Part shown: piece after piece, positions 9,499 through 21,458 of the stretch
Numbering within the stretch: position 1 is the first letter of the stretch
Layout: each line of letters opens with the position of its first letter
Assembly: GCA_030674185.1 (NCBI GenBank)
Contig: CM060306.1
Span: 34,664,481-34,728,480, forward strand
DNA: 64,000 nt
Origin: Monoplex corrugatus
Lineage: Eukaryota; Mollusca; Gastropoda; Littorinimorpha; Ranellidae
Reading direction: 5' to 3'
Notes under the pieces: model-generated
Database searches by the model: none
Seen by the model: only the letters and a program-made list of their open reading frames with translations
Told to the model about the DNA's origin: nothing
Made by a program: the position numbers and the translations under genes

Positions 9499-11573
9499 CG
9501 AATGTTGTTTATTATTTTCCCTCCAACCTTTAATCCAGGGTCTTCTTCTAGGTTTCTCATGATGTTTTCACTATATAGTGAAAATTGATCTGGTGACAAA
9601 ACACAACCCTGTCTGACTCCTCTTTTGATGTTTTGAAAAGAGCTTATATTGCTTTCTATTCTCATTGCAGCTGTTTGTTCCCAGTACATATTCCTGATTA
9701 TTCGTAGATCTTTTCCATCGACATTGAGTCTCTCCAGTTGGTTGATCAATTCTTCATGTCGTACCCGATCGAAAGCCTTGGTATAGTCAACAAAGCATAA
9801 ATACAAATCCTTATTCATCTCAACTGACCTCTCTACGATAGTTCTTAGGATATATATGGCATTAATAGTTCCTTTCCCCTCCACAAATCCACACTGTTCT
9901 TCTGCTATTTCTCTTTTGATTCTATTCCTTGTCCTCATCATGATTATTCTTAACAGGATTTTTGTTACATGACTCATCAAACTGATTGTGCGATGGAGTT
10001 CGCATTCTATAGCCCCTGTCTTCTTTGGAAGTGCAATGAAAATTGATTTTGACATATCTTTGTGGATTTTTCCAGTATCATAAATTTCATTTAGGAGGAC
10101 TGTTATTTTTTCTATGCCAAATTCCTCCAGGGCTTCAATCATCTCTGTAGTAATGTTGTCTGGTCCTCGGGCTTTTCCTGGTTTCATCTTTTTCAGTGCT
10201 GCTCTGACTTCATCTTTCATTATGGGTTGTCCTTCAAAGTTCTTTTTTATGATGTGTTCTCCGTTTCTGTCATCCTCAAAAAGGTCTTTAATGTACTCTC
10301 CCCATCTGTCCAGTATTTTGTCTTTTTCCATGATAAGCGTGCCATCTTTTGATTTTAAGCAACCAGTTGATGTGCATGTATTTTTCCTGTGAACAATTTC
10401 TTCAATTCGTCTGTACATACCATGAGGATCCATTTTGTGTCGTTCTTCTATCTCTTTGCATTTTGTGTTCAGCCAAGCTTCCTTAGCTTCATTGCACCTA
10501 TACCTGATTTCTTTCTTTATCTTCCTGTATTTCTCCTCGTTTCTCTTTGCCTTCCTCCTTTTCTCCATCAGGCCCAAAATTTCATTAGTCATCCAGCTCT
10601 TTTTTGCTTTTCTATTTGCCTTAGGGATTTCCTCACAAGCTTCATTTATAGAACTTCTCAACTTTGTCCATTGTTCCTCACTGTCACCAATGTCTTCCAG
10701 AGCACTGAATTTATTTTGAACATGTACATTAAATTTTTGACGTGTCATTTCATCTGTCTTCAAGAGTCCAAGGTTTAGTTTGATGTTGCTTTTGGTCTGT
10801 TTCCTTTTCCTCAATTTCAGCCTAAATCTTCCCACTACCGGATTGTGGTCACTGTTGCAGTCTGCGCCTGGTAGTGTTTTTGCTGACAGTAAAGAATTTC
10901 TAAATCTTTTGTTAATCAGGATGTAGTCAATTTGATTTTTGGTATTATCTCCTGGACTCATCCAAGTCCATTTTCTTCTGTTAGGCTGCTCAAACCAGGT
11001 GTTTTCTACTATGAACTCATTCATCTGTGCCCATTCTACAAGCTTCCCCCCTCTTTCGTTTTGTGTACCAAGGCCATGAGGTCCAACTATATCCTCCACC
11101 CTATCCTGTCCCACTTTAGCATTAAAATCTCCCATTATGACTGTAACTTCCTGTGATTTACATTGGACCTTGGCCATCTCTAAAACTTCGTAGAAGTTGT
11201 CGATGTCTTCCTGAGTACTTGCGGATGTTGGTGCATACACCTGTATGATGTTGATATCAAAAGGTTTCCCTCTGAATTTGACCAGTAAAACTCTGTCGGA
11301 CACTGCCCAGTATCCTTTAACTGCTTTTGATTTGTCTTTGTCCATTACAATGCCTACTCCTCTTTCATGTGAATTACCACCAGAGTATATCACTGTATAT
11401 TCTCCTGATGTTATCATGCCTGCCCCCTTCCATCTCATTTCCCCTAGTCCTAAAATAGGACATGTCATAATGCCAATCTGAATCATTCTCCGCCTTTTGA
11501 TGCCACAGATCGTTGGGCCAAGTGGCAAGGTGAAAAGTTCGTGAGTCAGGACAACAGCCCAGAACTGATACAA
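9477..11573 (-). pseudogene. LINE ORF: AP endonuclease plus N-terminal two thirds of reverse transcriptase
   Basis: 698 codons are open. The endonuclease has LGEMRWKGAG near the start, then VIMGDFNAKVG, NQIDYILINKRF and DCNSDHNPVV, which are the conserved Asp/Asn/His active-site blocks. A Lys-rich linker follows. The reverse transcriptase then shows MKPGKARGPDNI, CGFVEGKGTINAIY, LCFVDYTKAFDRVRHE (motif A) and GVRQGCVLSP (motif B). The frame ends at 9477 right after a 1-nt deletion near 9499. Motif C (YADDT, 9498-9484) is present but in the next frame. The first 30 or so codons look like leader sequence rather than protein. The element could not retrotranspose by itself without frameshifting. 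Confidence 0.85.
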
Positions 11574-11729
11574 TTAGTGCACGTGACACACGCTGTGAAG
11601 GCACACAAGCTACACGCACAACACTCGATAAAGAAGAGGGATGGGTGGGGCGGGTGAAAGGTGTTGGTACAAACTGAGTCCAGAATCGGATAGAGAAAAT
11701 AGGTTGTCGATTCAAATCGCTCCATAGGA

Positions 11730-11888
11730 TTTGCCGTGTATGTGTGTGTGTGGATATGCGTTCATGTCTGTGCGTGCATGTGCGCAGGTGCGTGTGTGTG
11801 TTTGTATGTGTGTGTGCATGCGTGCCTGTGTGTGTGTATGTGTGTGTGTGTGTGTGTGTGTATGTGTGTGCGTGTATGTGTGTGTGCA

Positions 11889-11935
<47 letters not shown>

Positions 11936-12027
11936 ATGGGATTTGCTGTGTATGTGTTTCTGTGCGTGTCTGTGCGCACATGTATGTATGTTTGTATCTG
12001 CACGCGCGCGCGCGCGCGTGTGCGTGG

Positions 12028-12058
<31 letters not shown>

Positions 12059-12080
12059 AGAGGGAGAGAGAGAAAGAGCC

Positions 12081-12120
<40 letters not shown>

Positions 12121-12247
12121 ATATGACATGTAGGCCTATATATATGTGTATATATAAATTTATATATATATTATAGAGAGAGAGAGACAGACAGAGATAG
12201 ATAGATAGAGAGAGAGAGACAGACAGACAGACAGAGAGAGACACACA

Positions 12248-12333
<86 letters not shown>

Positions 12334-12340
12334 GTTAAAA
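11730..12340. repeat. Large compound microsatellite: GT, AG, CG, AT, AC and AG blocks
   Basis: GT/GC-interrupted tracts lie at 11738-11904, AG at 11905-11934, (CG)n at 12003-12017, GT at 12033-12058, (AT)n at 12081-12101, GT at 12102-12119, AG/ACAG at 12174-12240, AC at 12241-12264 and a long AG run at 12265-12329. The (CG)n and GT blocks could adopt Z-DNA. Frames on both strands here are artefacts. Confidence 0.95.
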
Positions 12341-12341
12341 T

Positions 12342-12778
12342 GTGATGACTGTTAAGTAAAATTTCCTGACTGCTAAATGAAATGTCCCGACTGCTAAGTA
12401 AAATGTCCTGACTTATGCAAAATGTCCTGTTAAGTAAAAGATCCTGACTGTTAAGTAAGACACCCTGACTGTTAAATAAAATGTCCTGACTTTTAAGCGA
12501 AATATCTTGACTGTTAGGTAAGACACCCTGACTGTTAAATAAAATGTCCTGACTGTTAAGTGAAATGTCAAATGTCCAGAGTGTCAAGCAAAATATATAA
12601 AATGTCCTCACTGTTATGCATAATGTCCTGATTGTTAAGTAAAATGTCCTGACTGTTAAGTAAAATGTCCTGACTGTTCAGTAAACTGTCCTGACTGTTA
12701 TGTACAACGTCCTGACTTAAATAAAATGTCAAATGCCCTGACTGTCAAGCTAAATACATAAAATGTCCTGACTGCAGA
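12342..12778. repeat. About 22-bp minisatellite, roughly 20 units
   Basis: Units of the form AAAATGTCCTGACTGTTAAG recur throughout with small indels, and some units are shortened to AAATGTC. There is no coding signal. Confidence 0.85.
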
Positions 12779-12782
12779 TTGG

Positions 12783-13065
12783 ATGGTCATCATCATCGTC
12801 ATCATCATAATAATATCATCATCGTGTGCCATGCCTCATGGCGTTGGCGATCATGGTCTTCCATATGAATCTGTCTTTTGTCTCTGGAAGTATCTCTCTT
12901 ACCCTTTCTGTTCTCATCCACTCTACAAAACTTATTTTCTCCCTGGGTTTTGCCTGGTGCTCTTTTCCCCCTCTAGATTTCCTGTTGCAATTATGTGCTC
13001 GAGTTTCTCTTGCCTCATAAAAGCAACAATTCCAGTATTGCTTGACCATTGTGTTTGCTCTCTTG
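12783..13065 (-). mobile_element. 3'-end fragment of the same RTE-like LINE family
   Basis: GCCTCATGGCGTTGGCGATC, then ATGGTCTTCCATATGAATCT, and onward through TGGTGCTCTTTTCCCCC, parallel 8738-8935. The fragment ends in the same ATG/GAT triplet tail. Only about 280 bp of the 3' terminus is present, so it is a 5'-truncated copy, in the same orientation as the large element. Confidence 0.8.
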
Positions 13066-15149
13066 TAACCCGTGACGGACAGTTCATGAACTGACAATTT
13101 GAGAGCTATTGCCAGCAGGTGGCGGTGCTTTCCTGTTACATCAACACGATGGGGAAGGTGTACGTGCGGCGACTGGTAGCGCTTGCAACTTAAAGTTATT
13201 GAGACGTCTTCACTTTTGGGTACGTAGACTCAGTATTGTTGAATTTAACAGTAGCCTGTAAGATGTCCATTCTGTCAACCCACCATTCCTTTTGAAGGGC
13301 TGTTTCCTCTTTAATTTTACGATTTCTGCACGATTAAACCCATGAACCCCAAGCTTGTGTCTACAAGTACAAGCGGAAGTTGAAATATTCAAATAATTTG
13401 ATCGAAGGTTGACGATGCATTGTTTCCAACAGCCTGTAAGTATACATAAATGAAGTTCGACATATGAAAACAGCTCATAGGGTAACGTCAATGTTTTAGA
13501 ATTAACTCAGATAGGCCTACGTAATAGATGATTGGCAGGCTGGTTTTGCTTGAACGAAGTCGAGAGGTAGTTGATAGCTGAGGGGGGGGGGGGGGGGCTG
13601 TCACGTGAGAATTTATACAGAATAGCTAATAGCTGGTTGTGATTCAGACGTTTATTTATTTATTTACTTTACAGATATGTTCCTCTTTCGAAGGTAAGAT
13701 ACATACACGTCATTTGTATGTAACAAAGATTATTCCAGTGGTAGGCTGATAAAATACCAGTGTAAGATTAAGATATGACTAGGTAAAAGTCTAGATAGGG
13801 CCTCAGGACCTGGCCAGCTCATGGGTTTATGTGCAGGCTTAAGGCATGTGCCATGGTCACCATACACGTGGCACCTGTGACGTTAGTGCATATGGAATTC
13901 GTTCCGAGTGCGGAGACGTCATCTTTAGAAACTGAAACTGAAACCCAGATGTAGCTATTTTTTATAGTTAGGCCTATAACTGCGGAAGTCAGGTAGGCCC
14001 TATAATGGCCTATTTGTTCAAAAGGGATTCATGGACCTCAGACAATTTCAGACAGGCTGTGCACTGCGCCAGATCTGATGCACTTGTCTGGCAGACTCCT
14101 TCGTGTTTGATCAATTTCATCAAAACCCTTTGGCCTAGCAAGGTCTTAAAATGGAGATGTGGGGAAGGGGGAGGAGAAGGTAGGTAGGGTGAACTGATCC
14201 GAAAACTTATTTTAGATTAGGTCAAATCCGACCGACGTCCGGGATTTGCCTCGCAAAACCAAAGATGCAGTCACTCCTTTTACAGAAAATTGAAATAGGT
14301 CAAAGAAACGGTATCAGTTCATGGAACAGCTAACTTCTAGGATTTGCCAATGAAAATAAGGCATTTTTAAAACATGGTACAGTGCGACGCTTAGGGCCGC
14401 CCCAACTCGGCTGTTTCCGGGCATCACGTGTGCCAAAGCGATTTTTTTTTTTTAGTGATCACTTGCTCACCCCATGTAGCAACACTCCGAACAGTCTGAT
14501 CTGTCGAGAGCCACGTAATGTATAAATGTGAGCTGTAGAAGCTATTTGTAGGTTTTTGATCTAAATCAGTTGCTTATAAAATGTCAGGTTTTGACTGTCG
14601 GATTTTACATTCGGTTTGAATACCAGATTGATCTAATTCCTGACCGGAATCTCTACTGATAAATTCTCTCTCCTTTTTGCTCTCTGTAGCTTGCTTTGTC
14701 CGTATCTCTCTCGCTCCTGAGCATGTGTGTGTGTGTGTCATAAAGTGTGTCAGATGGCAACCACGTTGGCCTAGATCTAGTTAGATAAGCCTACGAAACT
14801 GAGGCACTGACCACGCTTCCTTTAAAAAAGTAAACCTATGCCACAGGAAGAGATGTCGATCGTTTGTGGACGCAATGGAATGGATGGAGGAAACACCGAT
14901 GAAAATCAACAAGGCATAAAAATGTTGTTCAACAGAAAATGACTTTTTGTTGCTGTTGATTGATAGGTAATTTGTCGATCAAATAATGTGCACCGCCTTC
15001 ACAGTATTCATGCTGGTCGAAATTTAGATCACCCCCTGGTCAGATTTTACATCACCTGTCAGATTTAGATCATGTACCCCTGCTTCGTTCTTGATCTTCT
15101 TGATCTTGTCGTTGAGTGTCCACAATCATGTTGATTATTCTGACTTTTA
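13066..15149. other. About 2 kb without recognised genes; poly-G tract
   Basis: Unique-looking sequence with no family recognised on either strand. A run of 16-17 G lies at 13582-13598. A TTTATTTATTTA run is near 13650 and a short GT run near 14728. Small frames (for example 14005-14187) lack motifs. Confidence 0.4.
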
Positions 15150-15416
15150 CAACTGACTCCAGCTAGGAAAACTGACTGCAGGGACTACTAGGTAGAAAAA
15201 AAACTGACCACAACTAGGAAAACTGACTGCAAGGAGTATCAGTTAGGGAAAACTGACCACAATGAGGAAAACTGACTGCAAGGAGTATCTGGTAGGAAAA
15301 GCTGACTGCAACTAGAAAAATTGATCGCAGGAAGTATCAGGAAGGAAAAACTGACTCCAGCTAGGAAAATTGACTGCAGGGAGTATCAGATACTGAGATA
15401 GGAAGAATTGACTGCA
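15150..15416. repeat. Degenerate left edge of the 48-bp minisatellite
   Basis: AGGAAAACTGACTGCAAGGA-type segments alternate with variable spacers and indels. This is the usual decayed flank of a tandem array. Confidence 0.8.
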
Positions 15417-16700
15417 GCTAGGAAAACTGACTGCAGAGAGTATCAGGAAGGAAAAGGTTCACCAGCTAGGAAAACTGACTGCAGGGAGTATCAGGAAGTA
15501 AAAGGTTCACCAGCTAGGAAAACTAACTGCAGGGAGTATCAGGAAGTAAAAGGTTCACCAGCTAGGAAAACTGACTGCAGGGAGTATCAGGAAGTAAAAG
15601 GTTCACCAGCTAGGAAAACTGACTGCAGGGAGTATCAGGAAGTAAAAGGTTCACCAGCTAGGAAAACTGACTGCAGGGAGTATCAGGAAGTAAAAGGTTC
15701 ACCAGCTAGGAAAACTGACTGCAGGGAGTATCAGGAAGTAAAAGTTTCACCAGCTAGGAAAACTGACTGCAGGGAGTATCAGGAAGTAAAAGGTTCACCA
15801 GCTAGGAAAACTGACTGCAGGGAGTATCAGGAAGTAAAAGGTTCACCAGCTAGGAAAACTGACTGCAGGGAGTATCAGGAAGTAAAAGGTTCACCAGCTA
15901 GGAAAACTGACTGCAGGGAGTATCAGGAAGGAAAAGGTTCACCAGCTAGGAAAACTGACTGCAGGGAGTATCAGGAAGTAAAAGTTTCACCAGCTAGGAA
16001 AACTGACTGCAGGGAGTATCAGGAAGGAAAAGTTTCACCAGCTAGGAAAACTGACTGCAGGGAGTATCAGGAAGGAAAAGGTTCACCAGCTAGGAAAACT
16101 GACTGCAGGGAGTATCAGGAAGTAAAAGGTTCACCAGCTAGGAAAACTGACTGCAGGGAGTATCAGGAAGTAAAAGTTTCACCAGCTAGGAAAACTGACT
16201 GCAGGGAGTATCAGGAAGGAAAAGGTTCACCAGCTAGGAAAACTGACTGCAGGGAGTATCAGGAAGGAAACGTTTCACCAGCTAGGAAAACTGACTGCAG
16301 GGAGTATCAGGAAGGAAAAGGTTCACCAGCTAGGAAAACTGACTGCAGGGAGTATCAGGAAGTAAAAGGTTCACCAGCTAGGAAAACTGACTGCAGGGAG
16401 TATCAGGAAGTAAAAGGTTCACCAGCTAGGAAAACTGACTGCAGGGAGTATCAGGAAGTAAAAGGTTCACCAGCTAGGAAAACTGACTGCAGAGAGTATC
16501 AGGAAGTAAAAGTTTCACCAGCTAGGAAAACTGACTGCAGAGAGTATCAGGAAGTAAAAGTTTCACCAGCTAGGAAAACTGACTGCAGGGAGCATCAGGG
16601 AGAAAAGAGTGACTCCAGGGAGTCAGTAGGAAAAACTAACCCCAGGGAGTCAGTAGGAAAAACTGACTGCAGGGAGCACTGGGTAGGAAAAACTGACTGA
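15417..16700 (+). repeat. 48-bp minisatellite, about 24 homogeneous units plus degenerate right edge
   Basis: The unit core is GCTAGGAAAACTGACTGCAG then GGAGTATCAGGAAGTAAAAG then GTTCACCA. Because 48 is a multiple of 3 and the unit has no stop in this frame, a 430-codon ORF (15408-16700) runs through it as ARKTDCREYQEVKGSP repeats. Unit differences are confined mainly to two positions (GTA/GGA and GGT/GTT), which change Val/Gly in every case. That is not what purifying selection on a protein would leave. I call it a minisatellite rather than a gene. The right edge (16570-16700) degrades into GGGAGTCAGTAGGAAAAACT-type units. Confidence 0.9.
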
Positions 16701-16869
16701 TAGCAAAACCTGACTTTGGTAATGTTGAAGTCAGGGGAATCTGAAAGGATAAAGTTATCAAGTACATCATGTTTAACAGTATGGAGCCCCAGTCAACATT
16801 GTCACCATTGGCTAGGGCAGTATGGTAAGTGTCGATCATGTGGTGAAGCTATAGCCAGGTCATTGCAGA

Positions 16870-17067
16870 TTAACCCATTGCCTCCTGCATCCTATCCACT
16901 AAGTGCAAAAACTTAACCTTTGACTCACTTATCCTATCTACCAGCTTCCAGCAGGAAGCTGGTTGATAGGGTGAGGGAGTCAAAGGGTTAAGGTTTTGCT
17001 TTGCTAGCGTGGTTGACAATGTAGGGATGCTGATGGACAGGATATGGGAGTCAACTCAAAGGGTTAA
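16870..17067. mobile_element. TTAA-bounded palindromic MITE (piggyBac-like ends), nested fold-back
   Basis: The outer limits are TTAACCCATTGCC at 16870 and CTCAAAGGGTTAA at 17067. An inner palindrome at 16913-16991 runs from TTAACCTTTGACTC to GAGTCAAAGGGTTAA with ACCAGCTTCC/GGAAGCTGGT at its centre. TTAA targets are specific to piggyBac-type transposition. A relative lies at 27194-27367. Confidence 0.65.
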
Positions 17068-17164
17068 TAAAACAGCTTGTCCTGTTGCTCAGTAAATGTG
17101 AGCCATCAACATGAAACCAGTGCTCGCTCACTGAGGTGGAACAGCAGTAGAAGCAGAAATAGGC

Positions 17165-18050
17165 AATGATTGGTTTTTCAGTTTTCAGAGACACATTCCT
17201 TGAAGTAACTTGCGCATTAGCATACATATTTAACTGTAAAGTTTATAAGATAGGCTGGTTGGTTTTCCATTTTCAGAGAGATACATTTCTTGAAGTAAGT
17301 TACGCATTAGCATACAAATTTAACTGTAAAGTGTTATTTAATAGGCAATGGTTGGTTTTCAGATTGACACATTCCTTGAGGTAATTTGCGCATTTGTGTA
17401 CAAATTTAACCTTAAAAAGTATTAAGTAGCAGTGATTGGTTTTTCAGTTTCAGAGAGACATCCCTTGAATTAAAATGTGCATTAGTGTACAGATTTAACT
17501 TTAAAGTGTTATTATATAGACAGTGGTTGGTTTTTCAGTTTTCAGAGAGACGCATTCCTTGAATTAAAATGTGCATTAGTGTACAGATTTAACTTTAAAG
17601 TGTTATTATATAGACAGTGGTTGGTTTTTCAGTTTTCAGAGAGACGCATTCCTTGAATTAAAATGTGCATTAGTGTACAGATTTAACTTTAAAGTGTTAT
17701 TATATAGACAGTGGTTGGTTTTTCAGTTTTCAGAGAGACACATTCCTTGAACTAAAATGTGCATTAGTGTACAGATTTAACTTTAAAGTGTTATTATATA
17801 GACAGTGGTTGGTTTTTCAGTTTTCAGAGAGACGCATTCCTTGAATTAAAATGTGCATTAGTGTACAGATTTAACTTTAAAGTGTTATTATATAGACAGT
17901 GGTTGGTTTTTCAGTTTTCAGAGAGACGCATTCCTTTGAATTAAAATGTGCATTAGTGTACAGATTTAACTTTAAAGTGTTATTATATAGACAGTGGTTG
18001 GTTTTTCAGTTTTCAGAGAGACGCATTCCTTGAAATAACTTGTTTCTTAA
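17165..18050. repeat. 94-bp minisatellite, about nine units
   Basis: The core is GGTTGGTTTTTCAGTTTTCA then GAGAGACGCATTCCTTGAAT then GTGCATTAGTGTACAGATTT. Exact 94-bp spacing is seen at 17521, 17615, 17709, 17803 and 17897. The leftmost units are shorter and more diverged. Confidence 0.9.
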
Positions 18051-18121
18051 ACTTGTTTCTTAATCATTTGTGATTTGAGACCATTTGTTGTAGATCTGAC
18101 AAATATTTTTTCCTATTTCAG

Positions 18122-18219
18122 ACAGAGGATTCAACCTGAAGAGTGATGGTGGACTGGCTTCATTGATGGATGCCACCCAGATGAGTATCAAAAATACAGA
18201 AATGATAGGAAAAAAGTAG
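18122..18219 (+). other. Exon-like segment E1 (possible terminal micro-exon)
   Basis: The acceptor ATTTTTTCCTATTTCAG (ends 18121) opens a short frame with two leading bases. It encodes RGFNLKSDGGLASLMDATQM and then a further 11 residues to a TAG at 18217-18219. The nucleotide pattern AG|A..GA..TC.ACCTG..GATGGTGG is shared with E2 (43403) and E3 (44186), which use the same acceptor phase. I do not recognise the protein. Confidence 0.35.
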
Positions 18220-18529
18220 TTTGTATATAAACAAAACAAAACCAAAACAAAACACTTTTGTCTTGTTGGTGCTTCATAACGTGCAGTGTGTTATGTATTA
18301 GTTCATTCTTTGTTAAATTAGTTTTTTTTTATACTGTTTTTTTACAATTTAATGGTACTTGAGCTAATACAGTGAGATTAAATTTAGGAGGTAATTACTG
18401 GATTATGTGCTCGTCAGTTTGCCCTTATTATCCCAGGTTCAGGTTTTGAGGGAAGATCCTTGGATTTTCTGCGATAATATTTTTTTCTGCCCTATTTTCT
18501 ATGCTGCCTGGATGGTGCAGAAGCTGGGA

Positions 18530-18915
18530 CAGTTTTTACGTTAATAATACAATGAAGATGATATTGATGAGAATGATAATCATGATGCTGTTGAGCTTCA
18601 TCTGGGATTGAGACTGCGTACAGGGCTGTACTCTGCGCTTACTATCACAATATATCTTAGCGTCAACCAGGCCTGAGAGATACAGACACCTGTGGTGCTG
18701 GTCAGAAGATTTGAACAACACCCTCAATGACGCATCCGTGAAGTGGATGAGACTCCACAGTGTGGTGGTCCCAGCCTTCACAATGGGCCCATAGCACGCC
18801 AAACTCAGGGTAGGAGCTGGTTAGAGCAGAACAATCCCACGATGATTTTTGAAGGGACTGATGGGGATTTGAACCTACAACCTTCTAGTCAGTAGTCTGT
18901 TGCATTAACCATTTA
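18530..18915 (-). mobile_element. tRNA-headed SINE, family S3
   Basis: The minus strand begins GAGTAAATGGTTAATGCAAC, then CAGACTACTGACTAGAAGG, then TTGTAGGTTCAAATCCCC, a clear box A/box B tRNA-like head. A body of about 280 bp follows, then a CAT/ATG triplet tail near 18545-18600. Only one copy lies in the window. The 88-codon frame across it is spurious. Confidence 0.7.
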
Positions 18916-19182
18916 CTCATTTTCTGTAATAATACTTGTATTTCTGCTTTAGGGGATGCATACTTGTATTTTTCTGCATTTAGGGGATGAGTAGGCCTGT
19001 ATACTTTTATATACTTTTTTTGTTGTTGATAATAATTGGATTTCTGCATTAAGTGAATAAGTACTTGTGATGATAATCAGAGCAATGCATTTAGAGGATT
19101 AGACATGAACTTTTTGTGGTCATATTCAGATTTCTGCATATAGGGAATAAACTACATGTACCTTCCTGTGGTGATGTGATAC

Positions 19183-19337
19183 CAGGGGCTTTTTCAGTAT
19201 AAACAGTATCCCCTTCTTGAGGAAATTCTGTGCTAGAAATTTCCTGTTGAAGTCATGTGTATGTTTTGAAATAAGTTCTTATATGGCTCTACACAGTCAG
19301 CTGGGCTTTAAACAAAAATAACAATAACAGTAACAAA
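19183..19337 (+). mobile_element. Retroposon family A, internally deleted copy
   Basis: It has the family 5' motif CAGGGGCTTTTTCAGTATAA and AAATTCTGTGCTAGAAATTT, joined directly to the 3' part ATATGGCTCTACACAGTCAG and GGGCTTTAAACAAAAATAAC. About 370 bp of the middle is missing. Confidence 0.75.
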
Positions 19338-21304
19338 GGGGATAGGTACATGTACTTTCTGTGGTCGTATTCAAATTTCTGCATTTAGGGGATAACATGT
19401 ACTTTCTGTGGTTATGATCAGATTTCTGCATTTAAGGAATAACTACATGAACTTACTGTGTTCTGGTTTCTGTATTTAGGGGATAACTACATGTACTTCA
19501 TGTAGTCATGTTCAGGTGGTCATATTAAGGTTTCTGTATTAAAGGGATAACTACATGTACTTTCTGTGGTCATATTAAGGTTTCTGTATTAAAGGGATAA
19601 CTACATGTACTTTCTGTGGTCATATTAAGGTTTCTGTATTAAAGGGATAACTACATGTACTTTCTGTGGTCATATTAAGGTTTCTGTATTAACTATATAA
19701 AGGGATAACTACATGTACTTTCTGTGGTCATATTAAGGTTTCTGTATTAAAGGGATAACTACATGTACTTTCTGTGGTCATATTCTGATTTCTGTATTTA
19801 GGGGATAACTACATGAACTTTCTGTGGTCATATTCTGATTTCTGTATTTAGGGGATAACTACATGAACTTTCTGTGGTCATATTCTGATTTCTTTATTTA
19901 GGGGATTACTACTGATTTCTGTATTAAGGGATAGCTGCATGAACTTTCTGTGGTCATATTCTGATTTCTGTATATATTTAGGGGATAACTACATGTACTT
20001 TCTGTGGTCATATTCTGATTTCTTTATTTAGGGGATTACTACTGATTTCTGTATTAAGGGGATAACTACATGAACTTTCTGTGGTCATATTCCAATTTCT
20101 GTATTTAATTTTAAGGGATATCTACATGAACTTTCTGTGGTCATTCTGATTTCTGTATTTAGGGGATAACTACATGTAACTTTCTGTGTTCATATTCTGA
20201 TTTCTGTATTTAGGGGATAACTACATGAACTTTCTGTGGTCATATTCTGATTTCTGTATTTAGGGTATAACTACATGTACTTTCTCTGTGTCATATTCTG
20301 ATTTCTGTATTTAGGGGATAACTACATGTACTTTCTGTGGTCATATTCTGATTTCTTTATTTAGGGATAACTACATGTACTTTCTGTGGTCATATTCTGA
20401 TTTCTGTATTTAGGGTATATTACATGTACTTTCTGTGGTCATATTCTGATTTCTGTATTTAGGGGATAACTACATGAACTTTCTGTGTTCATATTCTGAT
20501 TTCTTATTTAGGGGATAACTACATGAACTTTCTGTGTTCATATTCTGATTTCTGTATTTAGGGGATAACTAATGTACTTTCTGTGGTCATATTCTGATTT
20601 CTTTCATTTAGGGGATAACTAATGTAACTTTCTGTGGTCATATTTGATTTCTGCATTTAGGGGATAACACATGTATTTCTGTGGTCATATTCAGATTTCT
20701 GCATTTAGGGGAATAACTACATATACTTTCTGTGGTCATGTTCTGATTTTTGATTTAGGGATAACTACATGACTTTCTGTGGTCTATTCAGATTTCTTTA
20801 TTTAGGGGATACCTACATGAACTTTCTGTGGTCACATTCTGATTCCTGTATTTAGGGGATAACTACATGTACTTTCTGTGGTCATATTCTGATTTCTGTA
20901 TTTAGGGGATAACTACATGTACTTTCTGTGGTGATATTCTGATTTCTGTATTTAGAGGATAACTACATGTACTTTCTGTGGTCATATTCTGATTTCTGTA
21001 TTTAGGGGATAACTACATGTACTTTCTGTGGTCATATTCTGATTTCTGTATTTAGGGGATAACTACATGTACTTTCTGTGGTCATATTCTGATTTCTGTA
21101 TTTAGGGGATAACTGCATGAACTTTCTGTGGTCATATTCTGATTTCTGTTTTTAGGGGATAACTACATGTACTTTCTGTGGTCATATTCTGATTTCTGTA
21201 TTTAGGGGATAACTACATGTACTTTCTGTGGTCAAATTCTGATTTCTGTATTTAGGGGATAACTACATGTACTTTCTGTGGTCATATTCTGATTTCTGTA
21301 TTTA

Positions 21305-21423
21305 ATAATAATAATAATTACAATATTTATATAGCGCAAAATCTTGATAAAATCAAATCTAAGCGCTGAAGCAGACACACACGCAGGCACGCACGCTCGC
21401 ACACACACGCACGCACACATACA

Positions 21424-21458
<35 letters not shown>

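Larger units (their letters stand above)
8710..11600 (-). mobile_element. RTE-like LINE, nearly full-length coding region, frameshifted
   Basis: The minus-strand element has an AP endonuclease, a reverse transcriptase and a C-terminal region of the type seen in RTE and related LINEs. Its 3' end at 8710-8740 terminates in a TGATGATGATGA microsatellite tail, typical of RTE elements. A second 3' end with the same tail lies at 12.8-13.06 kb and a diverged internal fragment at 24.4-25.6 kb, so this is a family. The 5' limit is uncertain, somewhere between the ORF start near 11.57 kb and the simple repeat at 11.73 kb. No convincing target duplication was found. Confidence 0.85.

Noticed and set aside
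9477..11573. Host gene resembling annotated craniofacial-development-protein-2-like or endonuclease-RT proteins
   Set aside because: Domain order, microsatellite 3' tail, multiple copies and the frameshift show a LINE. Such names in databases are often LINE-derived.
15408..16700. 430-residue repeat protein gene
   Set aside because: The ORF is an automatic result of a 48-bp unit without stops. Unit differences are almost all amino-acid changing, and the array edges decay without regard to frame.
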